From Gloeomargarita sp. SKYB120 (GTDB taxonomy: Bacteria > Cyanobacteriota > Cyanobacteriia > Gloeomargaritales > Gloeomargaritaceae), in NCBI GenBank assembly GCA_025062155.1, contig JANXAM010000002.1, positions 1-64,000 of the forward strand: 64,000 nucleotides of DNA. Reading direction: 5' to 3'. The notes below the pieces were generated by a model, which worked only from the letters and a program-made list of their open reading frames with translations, was not told the origin of the DNA and did not search any database. The number at the start of each line of letters is the position of its first letter. Within the stretch, counting starts at the first letter, position 1. Shown here in pieces: positions 9,454-20,399 of this stretch. A program made the translations under genes and the position numbers.

Positions 9454-11040
9454 TTATACCCCGTCTGAGGGCGGCTGGGGCTGTTTCAACTGGTCGCGCC
9501 ACTCCTGCAACTGCTGAGCGACCACCTGCTGTCCACCCAGCCCAAACGCGATGGCAATGGCAATCGCCACTGCCCCAAACAGTAGCCCAAACGCCAGGTT
9601 GACAATGTCAGCGGCAATTCCCATCTGGCGCAACGCCATGGCTCCTACCAGCGCTAGGGTCGCCACCCGCGCGCCATGGGCCAGTAATCGGGCTTGGGGC
9701 GTCCCCGCCCGAGCGATCAACCGGAATGTCGTATTGGCCGCGTACAACCCTACCGCCAGCACCAGCAGTCCCACCAACACCTGGCCGAAGATCACGAGTA
9801 ACCCTGTCGCCACTGCTGTCAAAGTGGGAATTTCCAGCACTTCTACCGCTGCAATCACGCCCAACTGCACCACACCCCCCAGCACGATGAGTCCCACCAC
9901 CTGGGACGGCGTCTGCTGCATCTCCGTGGGTGCCGGCAACCCTAGCCAGACCAGCACCTGGTCAAACCCCGCCCGCGTCAGCGCCTGGGTTATCACTTCG
10001 CTCAGGAGGCGACCGCTGATGTAGGCCGCTAGTAAAATCAAACTCGCCGTAAATACCCGCGGCAAGGCTGTCAAAAACGTATTCAGCATCGCCACCGCTG
10101 GTTGGGAAATCGCCCGAATTTCCAGCGCCTCTAGCGCCGCCACCAGCGTGGGAATCCAGACCAGCACATAGACCAAGCCACCGCCCACCTGGGACAGGCG
10201 CACCTGTTCGCTAAACCCCAGTCGTTGCCCCAACCGGTCCATCCCCACCGTCACCAGCAGGTTAGTGGTCATCGTCCGCAGTAGCCGCGCCACAAGCCAG
10301 CCCACTAGACCAATCAACACCGCCTTCAAAATCCGGGGCAACGCCGCTAGTAACTCATTCAACAGGTTTTGCACCGGCTGGAGCGGCCCTTGAAGCTGCA
10401 ACGTGTCCAGGATCAACGGCAGGAAAAACAACAGCACAAACCAGTACAACACAGTCCCCAAGGTTTCCCCTACGGTTACAGGGGCCGCGCCTTCGGGCTG
10501 CGCCGGCAAGTCCAACGGTTGGTCAAGTCGCAACGAGCGCGCCAGGCGTACGACCACCAGCTTGGTCACCGTCGCTATCCCCCAGGCGATGATGGCCAAG
10601 ATGGAACCCCCGACCAACCGCGGCACGTAGGTAAAAATTTCATCCAGCAATCGGGTTAATGGTTGAGAAACGCCAGACAAATTCAAAACATCCAACGCCC
10701 CTACCAGACCCAATAACAGCACCAGCCAAAAAATAATTCGACCCAACCATTGGCCAATAGAAATCTGCGGCTCTGCTGCCCCAGAAACCAGTTGGGAAAG
10801 CCGGTCGTCAATTCCTGTACGCTTAAGAATAGTTTGCGCGCCTTTCGCCAGAAGGGAAGCCGCAATCCAGGCAATAATAAAAACCCCTAGTGCCCCCAAC
10901 AAATTGAATACAAAGGGAACTAAACGTTCAAAATTGAGATTAATCCAGCGCTCTCCCTGAGTCGTTAATTGAGCAAGTCCCGGTACAAAGTTTACCCCCA
11001 GCCCTAGTAGTCGCTCTACTGGCATAGGCATCACGCTCAT
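9454..11040 (-). CDS. MscS-type repeated transmembrane-helix protein
   Basis: A 528-residue integral membrane protein. It consists of repeated modules of about 95 residues, each with a long hydrophobic helix followed by an amphipathic stretch. Examples are [23 protein letters not shown] and then [29 protein letters not shown] and GWLVARLL, and [20 protein letters not shown] and SGRLLSEV. This is the pattern of the 'conserved TM helix' repeat seen in proteins annotated as mechanosensitive channels. I see no MscS beta-domain or C-terminal vestibule; the protein ends in the soluble tail [16 protein letters not shown]. The ion-channel role is therefore inferred from the repeat only. Confidence 0.75.
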   Translation of the reverse strand: MSVMPMPVERLLGLGVNFVPGLAQLTTQGERWINLNFERLVPFVFNLLGALGVFIIAWIAASLLAKGAQTILKRTGIDDRLSQLVSGAAEPQISIGQWLGRIIFWLVLLLGLVGALDVLNLSGVSQPLTRLLDEIFTYVPRLVGGSILAIIAWGIATVTKLVVVRLARSLRLDQPLDLPAQPEGAAPVTVGETLGTVLYWFVLLFFLPLILDTLQLQGPLQPVQNLLNELLAALPRILKAVLIGLVGWLVARLLRTMTTNLLVTVGMDRLGQRLGFSEQVRLSQVGGGLVYVLVWIPTLVAALEALEIRAISQPAVAMLNTFLTALPRVFTASLILLAAYISGRLLSEVITQALTRAGFDQVLVWLGLPAPTEMQQTPSQVVGLIVLGGVVQLGVIAAVEVLEIPTLTAVATGLLVIFGQVLVGLLVLAVGLYAANTTFRLIARAGTPQARLLAHGARVATLALVGAMALRQMGIAADIVNLAFGLLFGAVAIAIAIAFGLGGQQVVAQQLQEWRDQLKQPQPPSDGV

Positions 11041-11162
11041 CTGTATATTTTATTTATTTCTAGATGTATCCTATCACCCCCCGTTTCCAGGTCTAAGTTA
11101 TATTTTTTCTTTAGCTTTGTTAGGACAAGCCAGTTGGGTTTAAAAATAGGGAGAGTTGGATT

Positions 11163-11346
11163 GATAGCTAAGCTACTTCAGTTTGTCAGGTCAAGGGCAG
11201 GAAAATTCGAAACAGAGCTATGCCCTGCGACCTCAAGACATGACAAGCAGAGATGGCTTGGCTGGTGTATTTACTCGTCTCTCAGGTCGTAGGACACAGC
11301 TCTAGGCCGGTTTGGACTCTGCCAAATTAAAGTGGCTTGGCTATTA
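11163..11346. repeat. degenerate MITE-like repeat region
   Basis: The left end GATAGCTAAGCTACTTCAGTTTGTCAG and a right end GATGGCTTGGCTG near 11264 match the ends of the 103-bp elements at 35743 and 47972. A second right-type end (AGTGGCTTGGCTATTA) lies at 11331-11346. The middle carries ATGCCCTGCGACCTCAAGACATGACAAG, which matches the core of the copy at 39597. The copy is degraded. It occupies most of the 368-base gap between the MscS-like gene and hup; no gene is visible in that gap. Confidence 0.7.
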
Positions 11347-11408
11347 TAAGGCCTATTTCCGGTTGACAACCTGCGATGGGGGCTGTTCAGAGAGGGTCCC
11401 CGCTGCCG

Positions 11409-11684
11409 CTAAGCTGACACCCGTTCCTTAAACTGTTTGCCCGCTGAAAACACCGGCACCTGCGTCGCCGGAATCTTCATCGGTTCACCGGTACGGGGGT
11501 TGCGACCTTCCCGAGCTTGGCGCTTGCGCACTTCAAACGACCCAAACCCTACCAACGTCACTTTTTCCCCCGCCGAAACAGTTTCGATGATGGTGTTGAA
11601 AACTTCCGTGATCACGGTGTCCACCACCTTTTTCGGCAAGTCAGCATTTTGGGCAACTAGTTCCACCAATTCACCTTTGTTCAT
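11409..11684 (-). CDS. hup: HU-family DNA-binding protein
   Basis: A 91-residue bacterial histone-like protein that bends and compacts DNA as a dimer. Family features are MNKGELVELVA at the start, the GFGSFEVRKR strand and the DNA-binding arm RNPRTGEPMKIPATQVPVFSA. The frame is open upstream to 11795, but ATG 11684 fits the family exactly and has GAGGAG nine bases before it. It lies 125 bases downstream of the helicase gene on the same strand. A CATAAT sequence sits in that gap on the minus strand, so it probably has its own promoter. Confidence 0.97.
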   Translation of the reverse strand: MNKGELVELVAQNADLPKKVVDTVITEVFNTIIETVSAGEKVTLVGFGSFEVRKRQAREGRNPRTGEPMKIPATQVPVFSAGKQFKERVSA

Positions 11685-11809
11685 GACACCACACTCCTCA
11701 CAAACAAGATCTTCCCAGTCTTGATCCTGCGGAATTGAGTTTATTATGACACAGGTTTTGAGCTTTAGTGGCCCTGAACGATATTGGAAAAACACATTTT
11801 GCTAAAAAT

Positions 11810-14446
11810 TTAGTCTTCCAACCCCTCATCCACGGGGAAGCGGTTCATGGCCTCCCAAGCCAACCGCGCGTTGGTTTGCAGGGGAGCGGACAGGTGGGGC
11901 GCATGGGGAATCTGGGACAACACGTCCATGGTCCGCCGGATCAACCGCACGATGTCGCCGCCGTCGAGATTGGTATGTTGACAGAGCTCTAGCCAAGGCA
12001 CCCCCGCTGCCCAGCGTTCCACCAACGGTGCCAAGTCGGGCTCTAGCCACAAGGGGAAACCAATGCGATACCGGCGTTGCAGTTGAAACAGTTTTCGCCG
12101 CAGGGGTCGCAACTGGGCCAATGCCGCATCCACCGGCGCCGGGAGCGGGTAGTTCGTCCAGCTATCGGAACGGGGTGTTTCCATCACCAGCGCTGCGACC
12201 GCCGCCGCCAGATGGGGAGGACTCAGTTCATCAAACGCCCCACTGCGCAAGGCCAGCCCCAACCAGAGTTCGTTATCCCCCCGCAGGGCCGCCACCGTTT
12301 GCCCGAGAGATGTTGGGGTCAGGGACGCTAAACATTCGCACTCGGTAAGCATATCCATCAAATTCAAAAAGTCTTGCCAGTGACGCTGGGATTTCTGCTG
12401 CCATTCCTGCTGCAACTGCTGAATCTGCTGGTCTAGCTTTTCCAGTTGAGATTGCTTTTGCACCAGCGCCCCCGATTTGGTCAACCGCCCAGGATGCGCC
12501 GCCAGTTGCGCTTCCAACCGCTCCACTTCCTGGCGTTGGGCCACCACCTCCGGCGCCATTTCCACCGGCAGCATCTCGGGAATTTGCTGGGCAATCAAGG
12601 CGGTTTGTTCGTTGCCGTGGCGATGCTGACCGGGTTTCGGCAACAAATCCACCGGCGGCGTCAGGTAATCCACCGCGCTAATGCGGGGCAGTTCGGCGTG
12701 CAGGTCAATCACGTCATGGGTCGTGACCACATACCAGCGGTTGTCGCGCCCAAGACAAACCAGGTAGGGAAATTGCCCGCCACCAGCCACCCGCGTCACT
12801 AGCACCGCCGGCGTGGGCTGGGGAATGTGTTTGCCCTGGAGAATCAGCACCGTCCCTACAATCGCAAAATTCACCGCCAAAGCCAATTGCTTTTGTCGCG
12901 TCTCCCGCGCCTGTTCCTCCAGCATCTTCAACAACCGGCGAGCTTCCTTGTGCTTCTGGCGTAATTTTTCGTAGGCGGCGACTTGGGCCATATCCACCCC
13001 TGCCAGTTCCTGGGCCAGTCGGTCGCGCTGGGCTTGCAGTTGCGCCAGTTTCTCTTGCAGGGGTTGCAGCGCTCGCAGGGACAAAAATTGCCCAAAACTC
13101 CGCTGCACCAGTTCCTTCGTCTCCTCCAGCGTATGCATTTGCAACAGGTTCAAAACCATGCCGTAGCTGGGGGTGAACTTGCTCTCCAGGGGGTCCGGGT
13201 CAGCCAAGGCAAAGCGTACGGCTTCTCTGGCCCCCTCAAACGGCGTTTGCAGGATGATCACGTACCCCTGGTCGTCCATGCCCCGGCGTCCGGCCCGCCC
13301 CGCCATCTGGAGAAATTCCGACGGAAACAACAGGCGGTGGCCCCGGTCGGTGCGCTTGGAGAGACTGGAAATCACCGTCGTGCGCGCCGGCATGTTGATT
13401 CCCGCTGCGAGCGTTTCGGTCGCGAAAACCACCCGGATCAATCCCTGCTGAAACAGGGTTTCAATCAAGGCTTTCCAGGGGGGCAAAACACCCGCGTGGT
13501 GCGCAGCAATCCCCCGGTAGAGCGCCTCCAGCATCGAGCCCGGTTGGTACAGTTCGGGGTTGCGAGCCAAAAACTCATCCACCTGCTGGCGCAAACGCTC
13601 CGATTCCTCCGGCGTTAGCAAATCCAATTCCCGCACCGCCTGCACCGCCTGGTCACACCCCCGCCGACTAAAGATGAAATAAATTGCTGGCAACAAATCC
13701 CAATCCCGCAATGTTTTAACCACCATTTCAACCTCAGGAATCCCCTGGCGGTCACCGGTCGGGCGACGCAATTTCAAGTGGGGATTCGGGCCTGTTTTCG
13801 TTTCGTTGAGCAGGGGGAAAATACCCTTTTGATTGCCGAAAAAAAACTGCAACGGCACCGGTCGGAAATCGGAGTAAATCAATTCCGTCGGTCCATGCAC
13901 TTGTTGAATCCATTGGGTGAGTTCCCGGCTATTCGCCACCGTAGCGGACAAAGCCACCAACTGCACCGACGGCGGGCAATAAATGATGGTTTCTTCCCAG
14001 ACCGTTCCCCGTTGCGGGTCATTCATGTAATGGCATTCGTCTAAGACCACCGCATTCAAGCCCACCAGCGACGTGCCCACTTCCCCAATCGGCGTGCCGT
14101 AGAGCATATTGCGAAAAATCTCGGTGGTCATGACGACAACCGGCGCGTCGCGATTGATAGACACATCCCCCGTCAACAACCCCACCATTTCCGCGCCAAA
14201 TTGTTGCCGAAAATCCCGAAATTTCTGATTGGATAACGCCTTCAGGGGAGTGGTGTAAAACACCCGTTCGCCTCGCCACAACGCTCGGTGAATGGCATAT
14301 TCCGCCACTAGCGTTTTTCCTGACCCCGTCGGCGCGCACACCACCACGGACCGACCCGCCGCCAACGCCTCGATGGCCCGGCGTTGAAACGCATCCAGGG
14401 GAAAGGGGAAAAGCTGGTCAGGGTCAGGGGTCAACGCGTTACCCAT
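11810..14446 (-). CDS. Ski2/Mtr4-like DExH RNA helicase
   Basis: An 878-residue superfamily 2 helicase. Motif I is APTGSGKT, motif II is DECH, and motif III is SAT (LSATVANS). The C-terminal RecA-like domain has VFATETLAAGINMPART and QMAGRAGRRGMDDQGYV (motif VI). A long coiled-coil-rich middle (QRDRLAQELAGV and QQIQQLQQEW) and a C-terminal helical domain ending VRLIRRTMDVLSQIP match the Ski2-like helicases that cyanobacteria and plastids share (ISE2-type). The role is probably RNA remodelling or decay; this is inference. I chose ATG 14446, before PDQLFPFPLDAFQ, rather than 14527, which would run into the divergent hemJ region. Confidence 0.88.
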   Translation of the reverse strand: MGNALTPDPDQLFPFPLDAFQRRAIEALAAGRSVVVCAPTGSGKTLVAEYAIHRALWRGERVFYTTPLKALSNQKFRDFRQQFGAEMVGLLTGDVSINRDAPVVVMTTEIFRNMLYGTPIGEVGTSLVGLNAVVLDECHYMNDPQRGTVWEETIIYCPPSVQLVALSATVANSRELTQWIQQVHGPTELIYSDFRPVPLQFFFGNQKGIFPLLNETKTGPNPHLKLRRPTGDRQGIPEVEMVVKTLRDWDLLPAIYFIFSRRGCDQAVQAVRELDLLTPEESERLRQQVDEFLARNPELYQPGSMLEALYRGIAAHHAGVLPPWKALIETLFQQGLIRVVFATETLAAGINMPARTTVISSLSKRTDRGHRLLFPSEFLQMAGRAGRRGMDDQGYVIILQTPFEGAREAVRFALADPDPLESKFTPSYGMVLNLLQMHTLEETKELVQRSFGQFLSLRALQPLQEKLAQLQAQRDRLAQELAGVDMAQVAAYEKLRQKHKEARRLLKMLEEQARETRQKQLALAVNFAIVGTVLILQGKHIPQPTPAVLVTRVAGGGQFPYLVCLGRDNRWYVVTTHDVIDLHAELPRISAVDYLTPPVDLLPKPGQHRHGNEQTALIAQQIPEMLPVEMAPEVVAQRQEVERLEAQLAAHPGRLTKSGALVQKQSQLEKLDQQIQQLQQEWQQKSQRHWQDFLNLMDMLTECECLASLTPTSLGQTVAALRGDNELWLGLALRSGAFDELSPPHLAAAVAALVMETPRSDSWTNYPLPAPVDAALAQLRPLRRKLFQLQRRYRIGFPLWLEPDLAPLVERWAAGVPWLELCQHTNLDGGDIVRLIRRTMDVLSQIPHAPHLSAPLQTNARLAWEAMNRFPVDEGLED

Positions 14447-14546
14447 AGCCGCTTTTTTCCTATTGTGACATTGTGCAACAAAAACCTCTGGCCTACCGCA
14501 AGCGGTAACATGGTAAGGAGTGTGCAACCCTTGGGATATTTACGTC

Positions 14547-15149
14547 ATGGCCTATTCCTGGTTTAAAGCGCTGCATATTATTGGGGTGGTGGTCTGGTTT
14601 GCCGGTTTGTTTTACCTGGTGCGCCTGTTTATCTACCACGTGGAAGCCCAAACCCAACCGGAACCAGCCCGGAGCATCCTCCAAGCTCAGTATCATTTGA
14701 TGGAAAAACGTCTGTATAACATTATTACAACGCCCGGCATGGTCCTTACAGTAGCCATGGCGATTGGGCTACTGGCGCTTGAGCGTTCCTGGTTGCGGGA
14801 ATGGTGGTTGCACTGGAAATTGGGGTTGGTCGCACTGTTGCTGGCCTACCACTTTTACTGCGGGCGGTTGCTGCGGCAGTTGGAGCAGGGCGCCTGTCGC
14901 TGGACCAGTGGGCAACTGCGGGCTTTTAACGAAGCGCCGACAGTCTTGCTGTTTGTGATTGTGTTGCTGGCGGTGTTCAAAAATGACTTTCCAGTGGGGG
15001 TGACCACTTGGGCGGTAGTGGGTTTGGTCGTGGCGATGGGGATCGCAATCCAACTGTACGCGCGTTACCGGCGTTTGCGGGCTACCCCTGGTGCAGTAAC
15101 AGCGTCAAAATCCCCTGCTGGCCCAACAGAATCTCCCGCAGGAAGCTGA
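14547..15149 (+). CDS. hemJ: protoporphyrinogen IX oxidase HemJ
   Basis: A 200-residue membrane protein of the UPF0093 family that oxidises protoporphyrinogen IX to protoporphyrin IX, the branch-point precursor for haem and chlorophyll. The start MAYSWFKALHIIGVVVWFAG holds the first helix with the conserved His. The stretch FYLVRLFIYHVEA, the MEKRLYNIITTPGM segment and HWKLGLVALLLAYHFYCG are typical of the family. The tail (TASKSPAGPTESPAGS) is not family-like and lies over the 3' end of yggT on the other strand (68-base overlap). The gene is divergent from the helicase gene, with 100 bases between starts. Confidence 0.93.
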   Translation: MAYSWFKALHIIGVVVWFAGLFYLVRLFIYHVEAQTQPEPARSILQAQYHLMEKRLYNIITTPGMVLTVAMAIGLLALERSWLREWWLHWKLGLVALLLAYHFYCGRLLRQLEQGACRWTSGQLRAFNEAPTVLLFVIVLLAVFKNDFPVGVTTWAVVGLVVAMGIAIQLYARYRRLRATPGAVTASKSPAGPTESPAGS

Positions 15150-15378
15150 CGATCCCCACCCAAATCACCGGCGTGATGTCCACCCCTCCTAAAGGCGGCA
15201 CCAGACGGCGGGTTGGAGCCAAAAACGGTTCCGTGGGTAAGTAAATCAGAACTAGGGGAAACCGGCGCAAGGGCACCTGGGGGTACCAGGTCAGGACAAT
15301 GCGCAACACAAACGCCAGGATGTAAAAGGCCAGTACTGGCCCAATGACCCACGTTGTCCAAAACTGTAAGTCACCCAT
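15082..15378 (-). CDS. YggT family membrane protein
   Basis: A 98-residue membrane protein with two hydrophobic regions. Family signatures are VLRIVLTWYPQVP, the loop YLPTEPFLAPTRRLVPPLGG and DITPVIWVGIVSFLREILL. In cyanobacteria and plastids related proteins (CCB3/YlmG) act in cytochrome b6 haem binding or nucleoid and thylakoid organisation; which applies here is unknown. It converges with hemJ with a 68-base overlap and lies 12 bases downstream of the hypothetical gene at 15391-15978, likely in one transcript. Confidence 0.88.
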   Translation of the reverse strand: MGDLQFWTTWVIGPVLAFYILAFVLRIVLTWYPQVPLRRFPLVLIYLPTEPFLAPTRRLVPPLGGVDITPVIWVGIVSFLREILLGQQGILTLLLHQG

Positions 15379-15390
15379 TGTCTTTCGCTC

Positions 15391-15978
15391 CTACACCTTA
15401 ATCGCCTGGGGAACCGCCTGGGCTGCCACCACCCGCTCACAGCCCGATTGGGGCCTCGCCCACTGATAGCGATATTCCTTGGGGTCGCCCCAGCACAAGC
15501 CCAGGTACAACTCCGTGCGCGTCGCATCCAACTCCAGCCATTCCGCCTGCGCCATCGCCGCCGTGAGTTCAGCAACGGTTGCCAGACGGGGCTGGGGATG
15601 GAGCCACCAGTAGCGCAACCCCTGGGTCTGTCGCCACCAGAACTCCGCAATGGCCGGTTTGGCCTGCATCAACCGCTCCTTGTCCCCCGCAATCGCGCAC
15701 AATTGCCCATGCACTTCCGGCACCTCAATTGTCTCATCTCGGAAGCGGCAGGTGCGCCACACCACCCCAGAAACCCCCTGCTGGCGTTGATATTCGTGGA
15801 CCTGCGCCCGGAAGTCCTCAAAGGCAAACACCATGCTTAACCGCTCAGGGGGAATCGCCAGGGCAATCACCGAATGACCCACCCGTTCCCGCGCCGATGG
15901 GAGCCAGCGTTGCCCTTGCCAATTGGCCTGCAACTCCCGCTCCAGAATCTGAATCAACTCGGCGGTGGTGTACGGCAT
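15391..15978 (-). CDS. conserved cyanobacterial hypothetical protein
   Basis: A 195-residue soluble protein that I do not assign to a named family. It begins MPYTTAELIQILERELQANW and is rich in Trp (QGLRYWWLHPQPRL). A central AIAGDKERLMQAKPAIAEFW and the end SGCERVVAAQAVPQAIKV are the most distinctive stretches. There is no signal peptide, membrane helix or catalytic motif. It is followed 12 bases later by yggT on the same strand and preceded by the short gene at 15998-16168. Confidence 0.6.
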   Translation of the reverse strand: MPYTTAELIQILERELQANWQGQRWLPSARERVGHSVIALAIPPERLSMVFAFEDFRAQVHEYQRQQGVSGVVWRTCRFRDETIEVPEVHGQLCAIAGDKERLMQAKPAIAEFWWRQTQGLRYWWLHPQPRLATVAELTAAMAQAEWLELDATRTELYLGLCWGDPKEYRYQWARPQSGCERVVAAQAVPQAIKV

Positions 15979-15997
15979 GGGCCAACAGCGATGGGTC

Positions 15998-16168
15998 CTA
16001 GTCTAAATAGCCCATCAGTTCATCCACCGGTGGGTCCACTTGGTTGGGTGCCACTGGCCGCCCCATGATCACCTTGGTCGGTTTCACGAGCGCCCCGTTG
16101 GATTCCTGGGTGGTTGCCAGCGCCCCCGCTGGTGGCATGGGCTTCGTTTCCGCTTGCGCTTGTGTCAT
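15998..16168 (-). CDS. short hypothetical protein
   Basis: A 56-residue frame starting MTQAQAETKPMPPAG and ending with VKPTKVIMGRPVAPNQVDPP followed by VDELMGYLD. The C-terminal half has the look of a conserved peptide (basic-hydrophobic then an acidic tail), while the N-terminal half is low complexity. It precedes the 195-residue gene on the same strand by 19 bases. An ATG at 16246 would add 26 basic residues. I know no function and it could be a non-coding frame. Confidence 0.4.
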   Translation of the reverse strand: MTQAQAETKPMPPAGALATTQESNGALVKPTKVIMGRPVAPNQVDPPVDELMGYLD

Positions 16169-16381
16169 CCCTTGCAACTCCAGAATGTTTTTATGCTTCT
16201 TATATCTTAGGCGCAAGGGAAGAACCATTGCCGGTTGCCAATCCATCAGAAGAAGTTAAAGAAAGTATTAAAAATTCAAATCACTGTGAACAAGGGGTAA
16301 TTTTAACGACAGCTGCTTTACAAAAGCTAGGCAAGGGCCACCCAGCCCGTCAGAATGGGAGTAGTCTCTGTAGCGCGAGCC

Positions 16382-16873
16382 ATGACTCCACGTCTATTCA
16401 GCCCAGCAAACTACTGGCCGCTTGTGGTGGGTTTAACCCTGATGTTTTGGCTGGGGGCCACGCTCGTGTTGGACCTGCTGGTGATGCCAGGCCTGTATTG
16501 GGGAGGGCTGATGCACCAAACTGGCTTTACCAGCTTCGGGTACCTAGTGTTTGGCTGGTTCAACCACGCGGAACTGTTGCTGGCTGCCCTAATCATGACC
16601 AGTGTATTGGCCCAGAGTTTTAACCCGCCGCGTCACTACCGCTGGGGCCTGGTCTTAGCCGGCCTGCTGGTAGGGATCACGCTGCTGTACACCTACGTGT
16701 TGACGCCCTGGATGGGAGAAACCAGTCTGATGTTGAACTGGTTAACCGATGACAACACGGTGCCGGCCCAGATGAAATGGCTGCACGGCGGTTATTTTGC
16801 CTTAGAAACCCTCAAGGTCCTGGTGGGTGGTGCCCTGCTCTGGTGGCAGTGGCGTTATACGCTGGCGAACTAG
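16382..16873 (+). CDS. four-helix membrane protein (DUF4149-like)
   Basis: A 163-residue protein with four hydrophobic helices: YWPLVVGLTLMFWLGATLVL, FNHAELLLAALIMTSVLA, WGLVLAGLLVGITLLYTYVL and YFALETLKVLVGGALLWW. The pattern VLDLLVMPGLYWGGLM in helix 1 resembles DUF4149-type cyanobacterial proteins. Function is unknown. ATG 16382 was preferred to 16355. The stop overlaps the stop of dgkA on the other strand in the four bases CTAG at 16870-16873. Confidence 0.6.
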   Translation: MTPRLFSPANYWPLVVGLTLMFWLGATLVLDLLVMPGLYWGGLMHQTGFTSFGYLVFGWFNHAELLLAALIMTSVLAQSFNPPRHYRWGLVLAGLLVGITLLYTYVLTPWMGETSLMLNWLTDDNTVPAQMKWLHGGYFALETLKVLVGGALLWWQWRYTLAN

Positions 16874-17265
16874 AACAGGGGGGGAATCAGGAGTAACCCC
16901 GCAACGCCCAGCGCCGCCAATGCGGTAACCAACACCGCCGCCGCTGCACAGTCCTTGGCGATGCGGGCCAGGTCGTGGTAGGTCTGGCCGACGGTGAGAT
17001 CAACAACGGCCTCCAGCGCGGTGTTCACCAGTTCCAGGGCCAGCACCAGGCCAATGGTGAGGACAATGATGGCGGTTTGGGTCAAATTCAGATGCACCCA
17101 GGCGGCCCAAACCAAGGCGATGCCGCCAATTACCAAGTGAATGCGGAAATTGCGTTGGCTGCGACCGGCGTACCACAGGCCTTGGCCAGCATACCGAAAA
17201 CTTTGCCACAACGTGCTGCGACCAGGTGCAAAGCGCGGAGAACGACCCACAACCGACGACGCCAT
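16870..17265 (-). CDS. dgkA: diacylglycerol kinase, DgkA type
   Basis: A 131-residue small membrane kinase that phosphorylates diacylglycerol or undecaprenol. Three hydrophobic helices are visible, starting at FRIHLVIGGIALVWAAWV. The conserved catalytic stretch is ELVNTALEAVVDL, followed by LARIAKDCAAAAVL, which is diagnostic for the family. The N-terminal 20 residues are basic and variable. It shares its stop-codon tetranucleotide (CTAG) with the convergent membrane gene, leaving no room for a terminator between them, and it is divergent from yqeG with 38 bases between the starts. Confidence 0.95.
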   Translation of the reverse strand: MASSVVGRSPRFAPGRSTLWQSFRYAGQGLWYAGRSQRNFRIHLVIGGIALVWAAWVHLNLTQTAIIVLTIGLVLALELVNTALEAVVDLTVGQTYHDLARIAKDCAAAAVLVTALAALGVAGLLLIPPLF

Positions 17266-17303
17266 AGTGGTATCCTCACACTCGGTTAGCCACTAGTTTA
17301 GCA

Positions 17304-17792
17304 ATGCCCTGGCGAGACCTCCTGCATCCCCGCTTGCTCCATACTGGTCCCATCACGGATTTGGATGTGGGCAGGTTGCAAGCGGCGGGCATTCGGGGAA
17401 CGGTGCTGGACGTGGACGATACCCTAGCGCCTACCCACGAGGAGGTGCTCACGCCGGCGGTCATTGATTGGGTCGGGCACCTCAAAACGCTTGGCCCTGT
17501 TTGGCTGGTGAGCAACAATCTTCGTACCCGGCGGATCCAAGCCATTGCTCGCCAGGTGGACTGTCCCTACATTGCCAGCGCTGCTAAACCCTCTCGCCGT
17601 AAGCTCCGCCAAGCGCTCCAGCAGATGCAGTTGCCCCCGGAGCAAACGGCCATGATTGGGGACCGTCGTCTCACGGACATCCTGGCGGGGAACCGCCTGG
17701 GGATGTACACCGTGCTGGTGCAGCCGATTGCACCGCCCCACTGGTCAACCCTGCGCAACCTAGAGGACTGGTTGATCGCCCGCCTGCTATGA
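17304..17792 (+). CDS. YqeG family HAD IIIA phosphatase
   Basis: A 162-residue HAD-superfamily phosphatase. Motif I is LDVDDTLAP, motif II is WLVSNN, and the C-terminal MIGDRRLTDILAGNRLGM is the DD motif region with the GDR signature of YqeG proteins. Members dephosphorylate small phosphate esters; plant and cyanobacterial relatives are linked to phosphatidylglycerophosphate phosphatase (PGP phosphatase) activity, which would fit the neighbouring dgkA, but this is inference. A weak gap of 125 bases follows before the MshEN-like gene. Confidence 0.88.
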   Translation: MPWRDLLHPRLLHTGPITDLDVGRLQAAGIRGTVLDVDDTLAPTHEEVLTPAVIDWVGHLKTLGPVWLVSNNLRTRRIQAIARQVDCPYIASAAKPSRRKLRQALQQMQLPPEQTAMIGDRRLTDILAGNRLGMYTVLVQPIAPPHWSTLRNLEDWLIARLL

Positions 17793-17918
17793 ACAGTTAC
17801 AGGTTGATGACTTGATTACAAAATGTCTCCGGGGTGTTCCAGGTCCGAGAAGCTAGGGGAATAATGGAAGTAAGTCCGTAATTATACTGATGAATGGTGG
17901 GGTGTAGGGGGAATAGGG

Positions 17919-19342
<1,424 letters not shown>

Positions 19343-19426
19343 TTAGGAATTGTTAGATGTTTGATAAATAACTTAAAAAGGAAGACGAGACCAGGGCCGT
19401 TATCCTGGAGACAGGAAACCCACGCC

Positions 19427-20371
19427 ATGACCGTACCGAGTCCTACCGCCTGGTGGGAAGTGATCATTGAGTGCGCGCCGCCACTGGAGGAGATGGTGTT
19501 CTGGCGGTTGCAGGAGTTGGATTGTCGCAGTACGGCTACAACCTATGGTCCCGACGGCGTGCGGGTGACAGCTTATGCCCCCCAGACTCAGTACCATCCC
19601 CAGCACTGGGAAGCGCTCCAGGGATTGTTACAGGAGGACGCGCGGGAGGTCAGCCAGCCGCCGCCCCAGGTGCGTTGGCAATTGATGGACAGCCAGGACT
19701 GGTCGGCCCACTGGAAACGCCACTGGCAACCCCAACCGGTGGGGGAACGGCTGTTGATCCAACCGGCCTGGTTGCCCGTCCACAATCCCGAAAACCGGCT
19801 GGTGTTGCGCCTGGACCCTGGATTTGCCTTTGGCACGGGCAGCCATCCCACTACCCGGTTGTGCCTGGAAGCGCTGGAGATGCGGTTGGACAAACGCTGG
19901 GGCTCCACCGACCTGGTGATTGCCGACATCGGCTGTGGGTCCGGCATCCTGGCGATTGGGGCCGTGCTGTTGGGGGCCAAGCAGGTCTATGCAGTGGACA
20001 TTGACCCCCTGGCCATTGCCACCACCCGCCAAAACCAGGCGTTGAACCAGATCAAAGGGGAACAACTGGTGGTGGAGCAGGGGAGTTTAGCCCGCCTAGC
20101 GGAACTCCTCTCGCAACCCCTGGACGGCTTTGTGTGCAATATTTCTGCCGAGACGTTGATAGCGATGGCTCCCCACTGGCGGATGGTCAGTCACGCCAAA
20201 ACCTGGGGCTTGCTGAGCGGGTTTATCGGCGAGCAACTAGATGCGGTGACCAAGGCCGTGAGCGACCAGGGGTGGATGGTGGCGGCGGTACGCCAATCCC
20301 AGGAGTGGTGCTGCTTGCACATCCGGCCCGACCCGGATTACACAGGGGGGATCACCCCGGTGGTACAGTAA
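19427..20371 (+). CDS. prmA: ribosomal protein L11 methyltransferase
   Basis: A 314-residue class I SAM methyltransferase that trimethylates ribosomal protein L11. An N-terminal substrate-recognition domain (WWEVIIECAPPLEEMVFWRL) is followed by the linker PGFAFGTGSHPTTRLCLEAL, the SAM motif DIGCGSGILAIGA, motif II VYAVDIDPLA and motif NISAETLIAMAP. ATG 19427 begins the first beta strand of the family; upstream in-frame codons to 19361 are excluded as non-family. It is divergent from por (150-base gap). Confidence 0.95.
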   Translation: MTVPSPTAWWEVIIECAPPLEEMVFWRLQELDCRSTATTYGPDGVRVTAYAPQTQYHPQHWEALQGLLQEDAREVSQPPPQVRWQLMDSQDWSAHWKRHWQPQPVGERLLIQPAWLPVHNPENRLVLRLDPGFAFGTGSHPTTRLCLEALEMRLDKRWGSTDLVIADIGCGSGILAIGAVLLGAKQVYAVDIDPLAIATTRQNQALNQIKGEQLVVEQGSLARLAELLSQPLDGFVCNISAETLIAMAPHWRMVSHAKTWGLLSGFIGEQLDAVTKAVSDQGWMVAAVRQSQEWCCLHIRPDPDYTGGITPVVQ

Positions 20372-20399
20372 AAGGTAGTGGGGCGTTGCAAGGTGGTCT

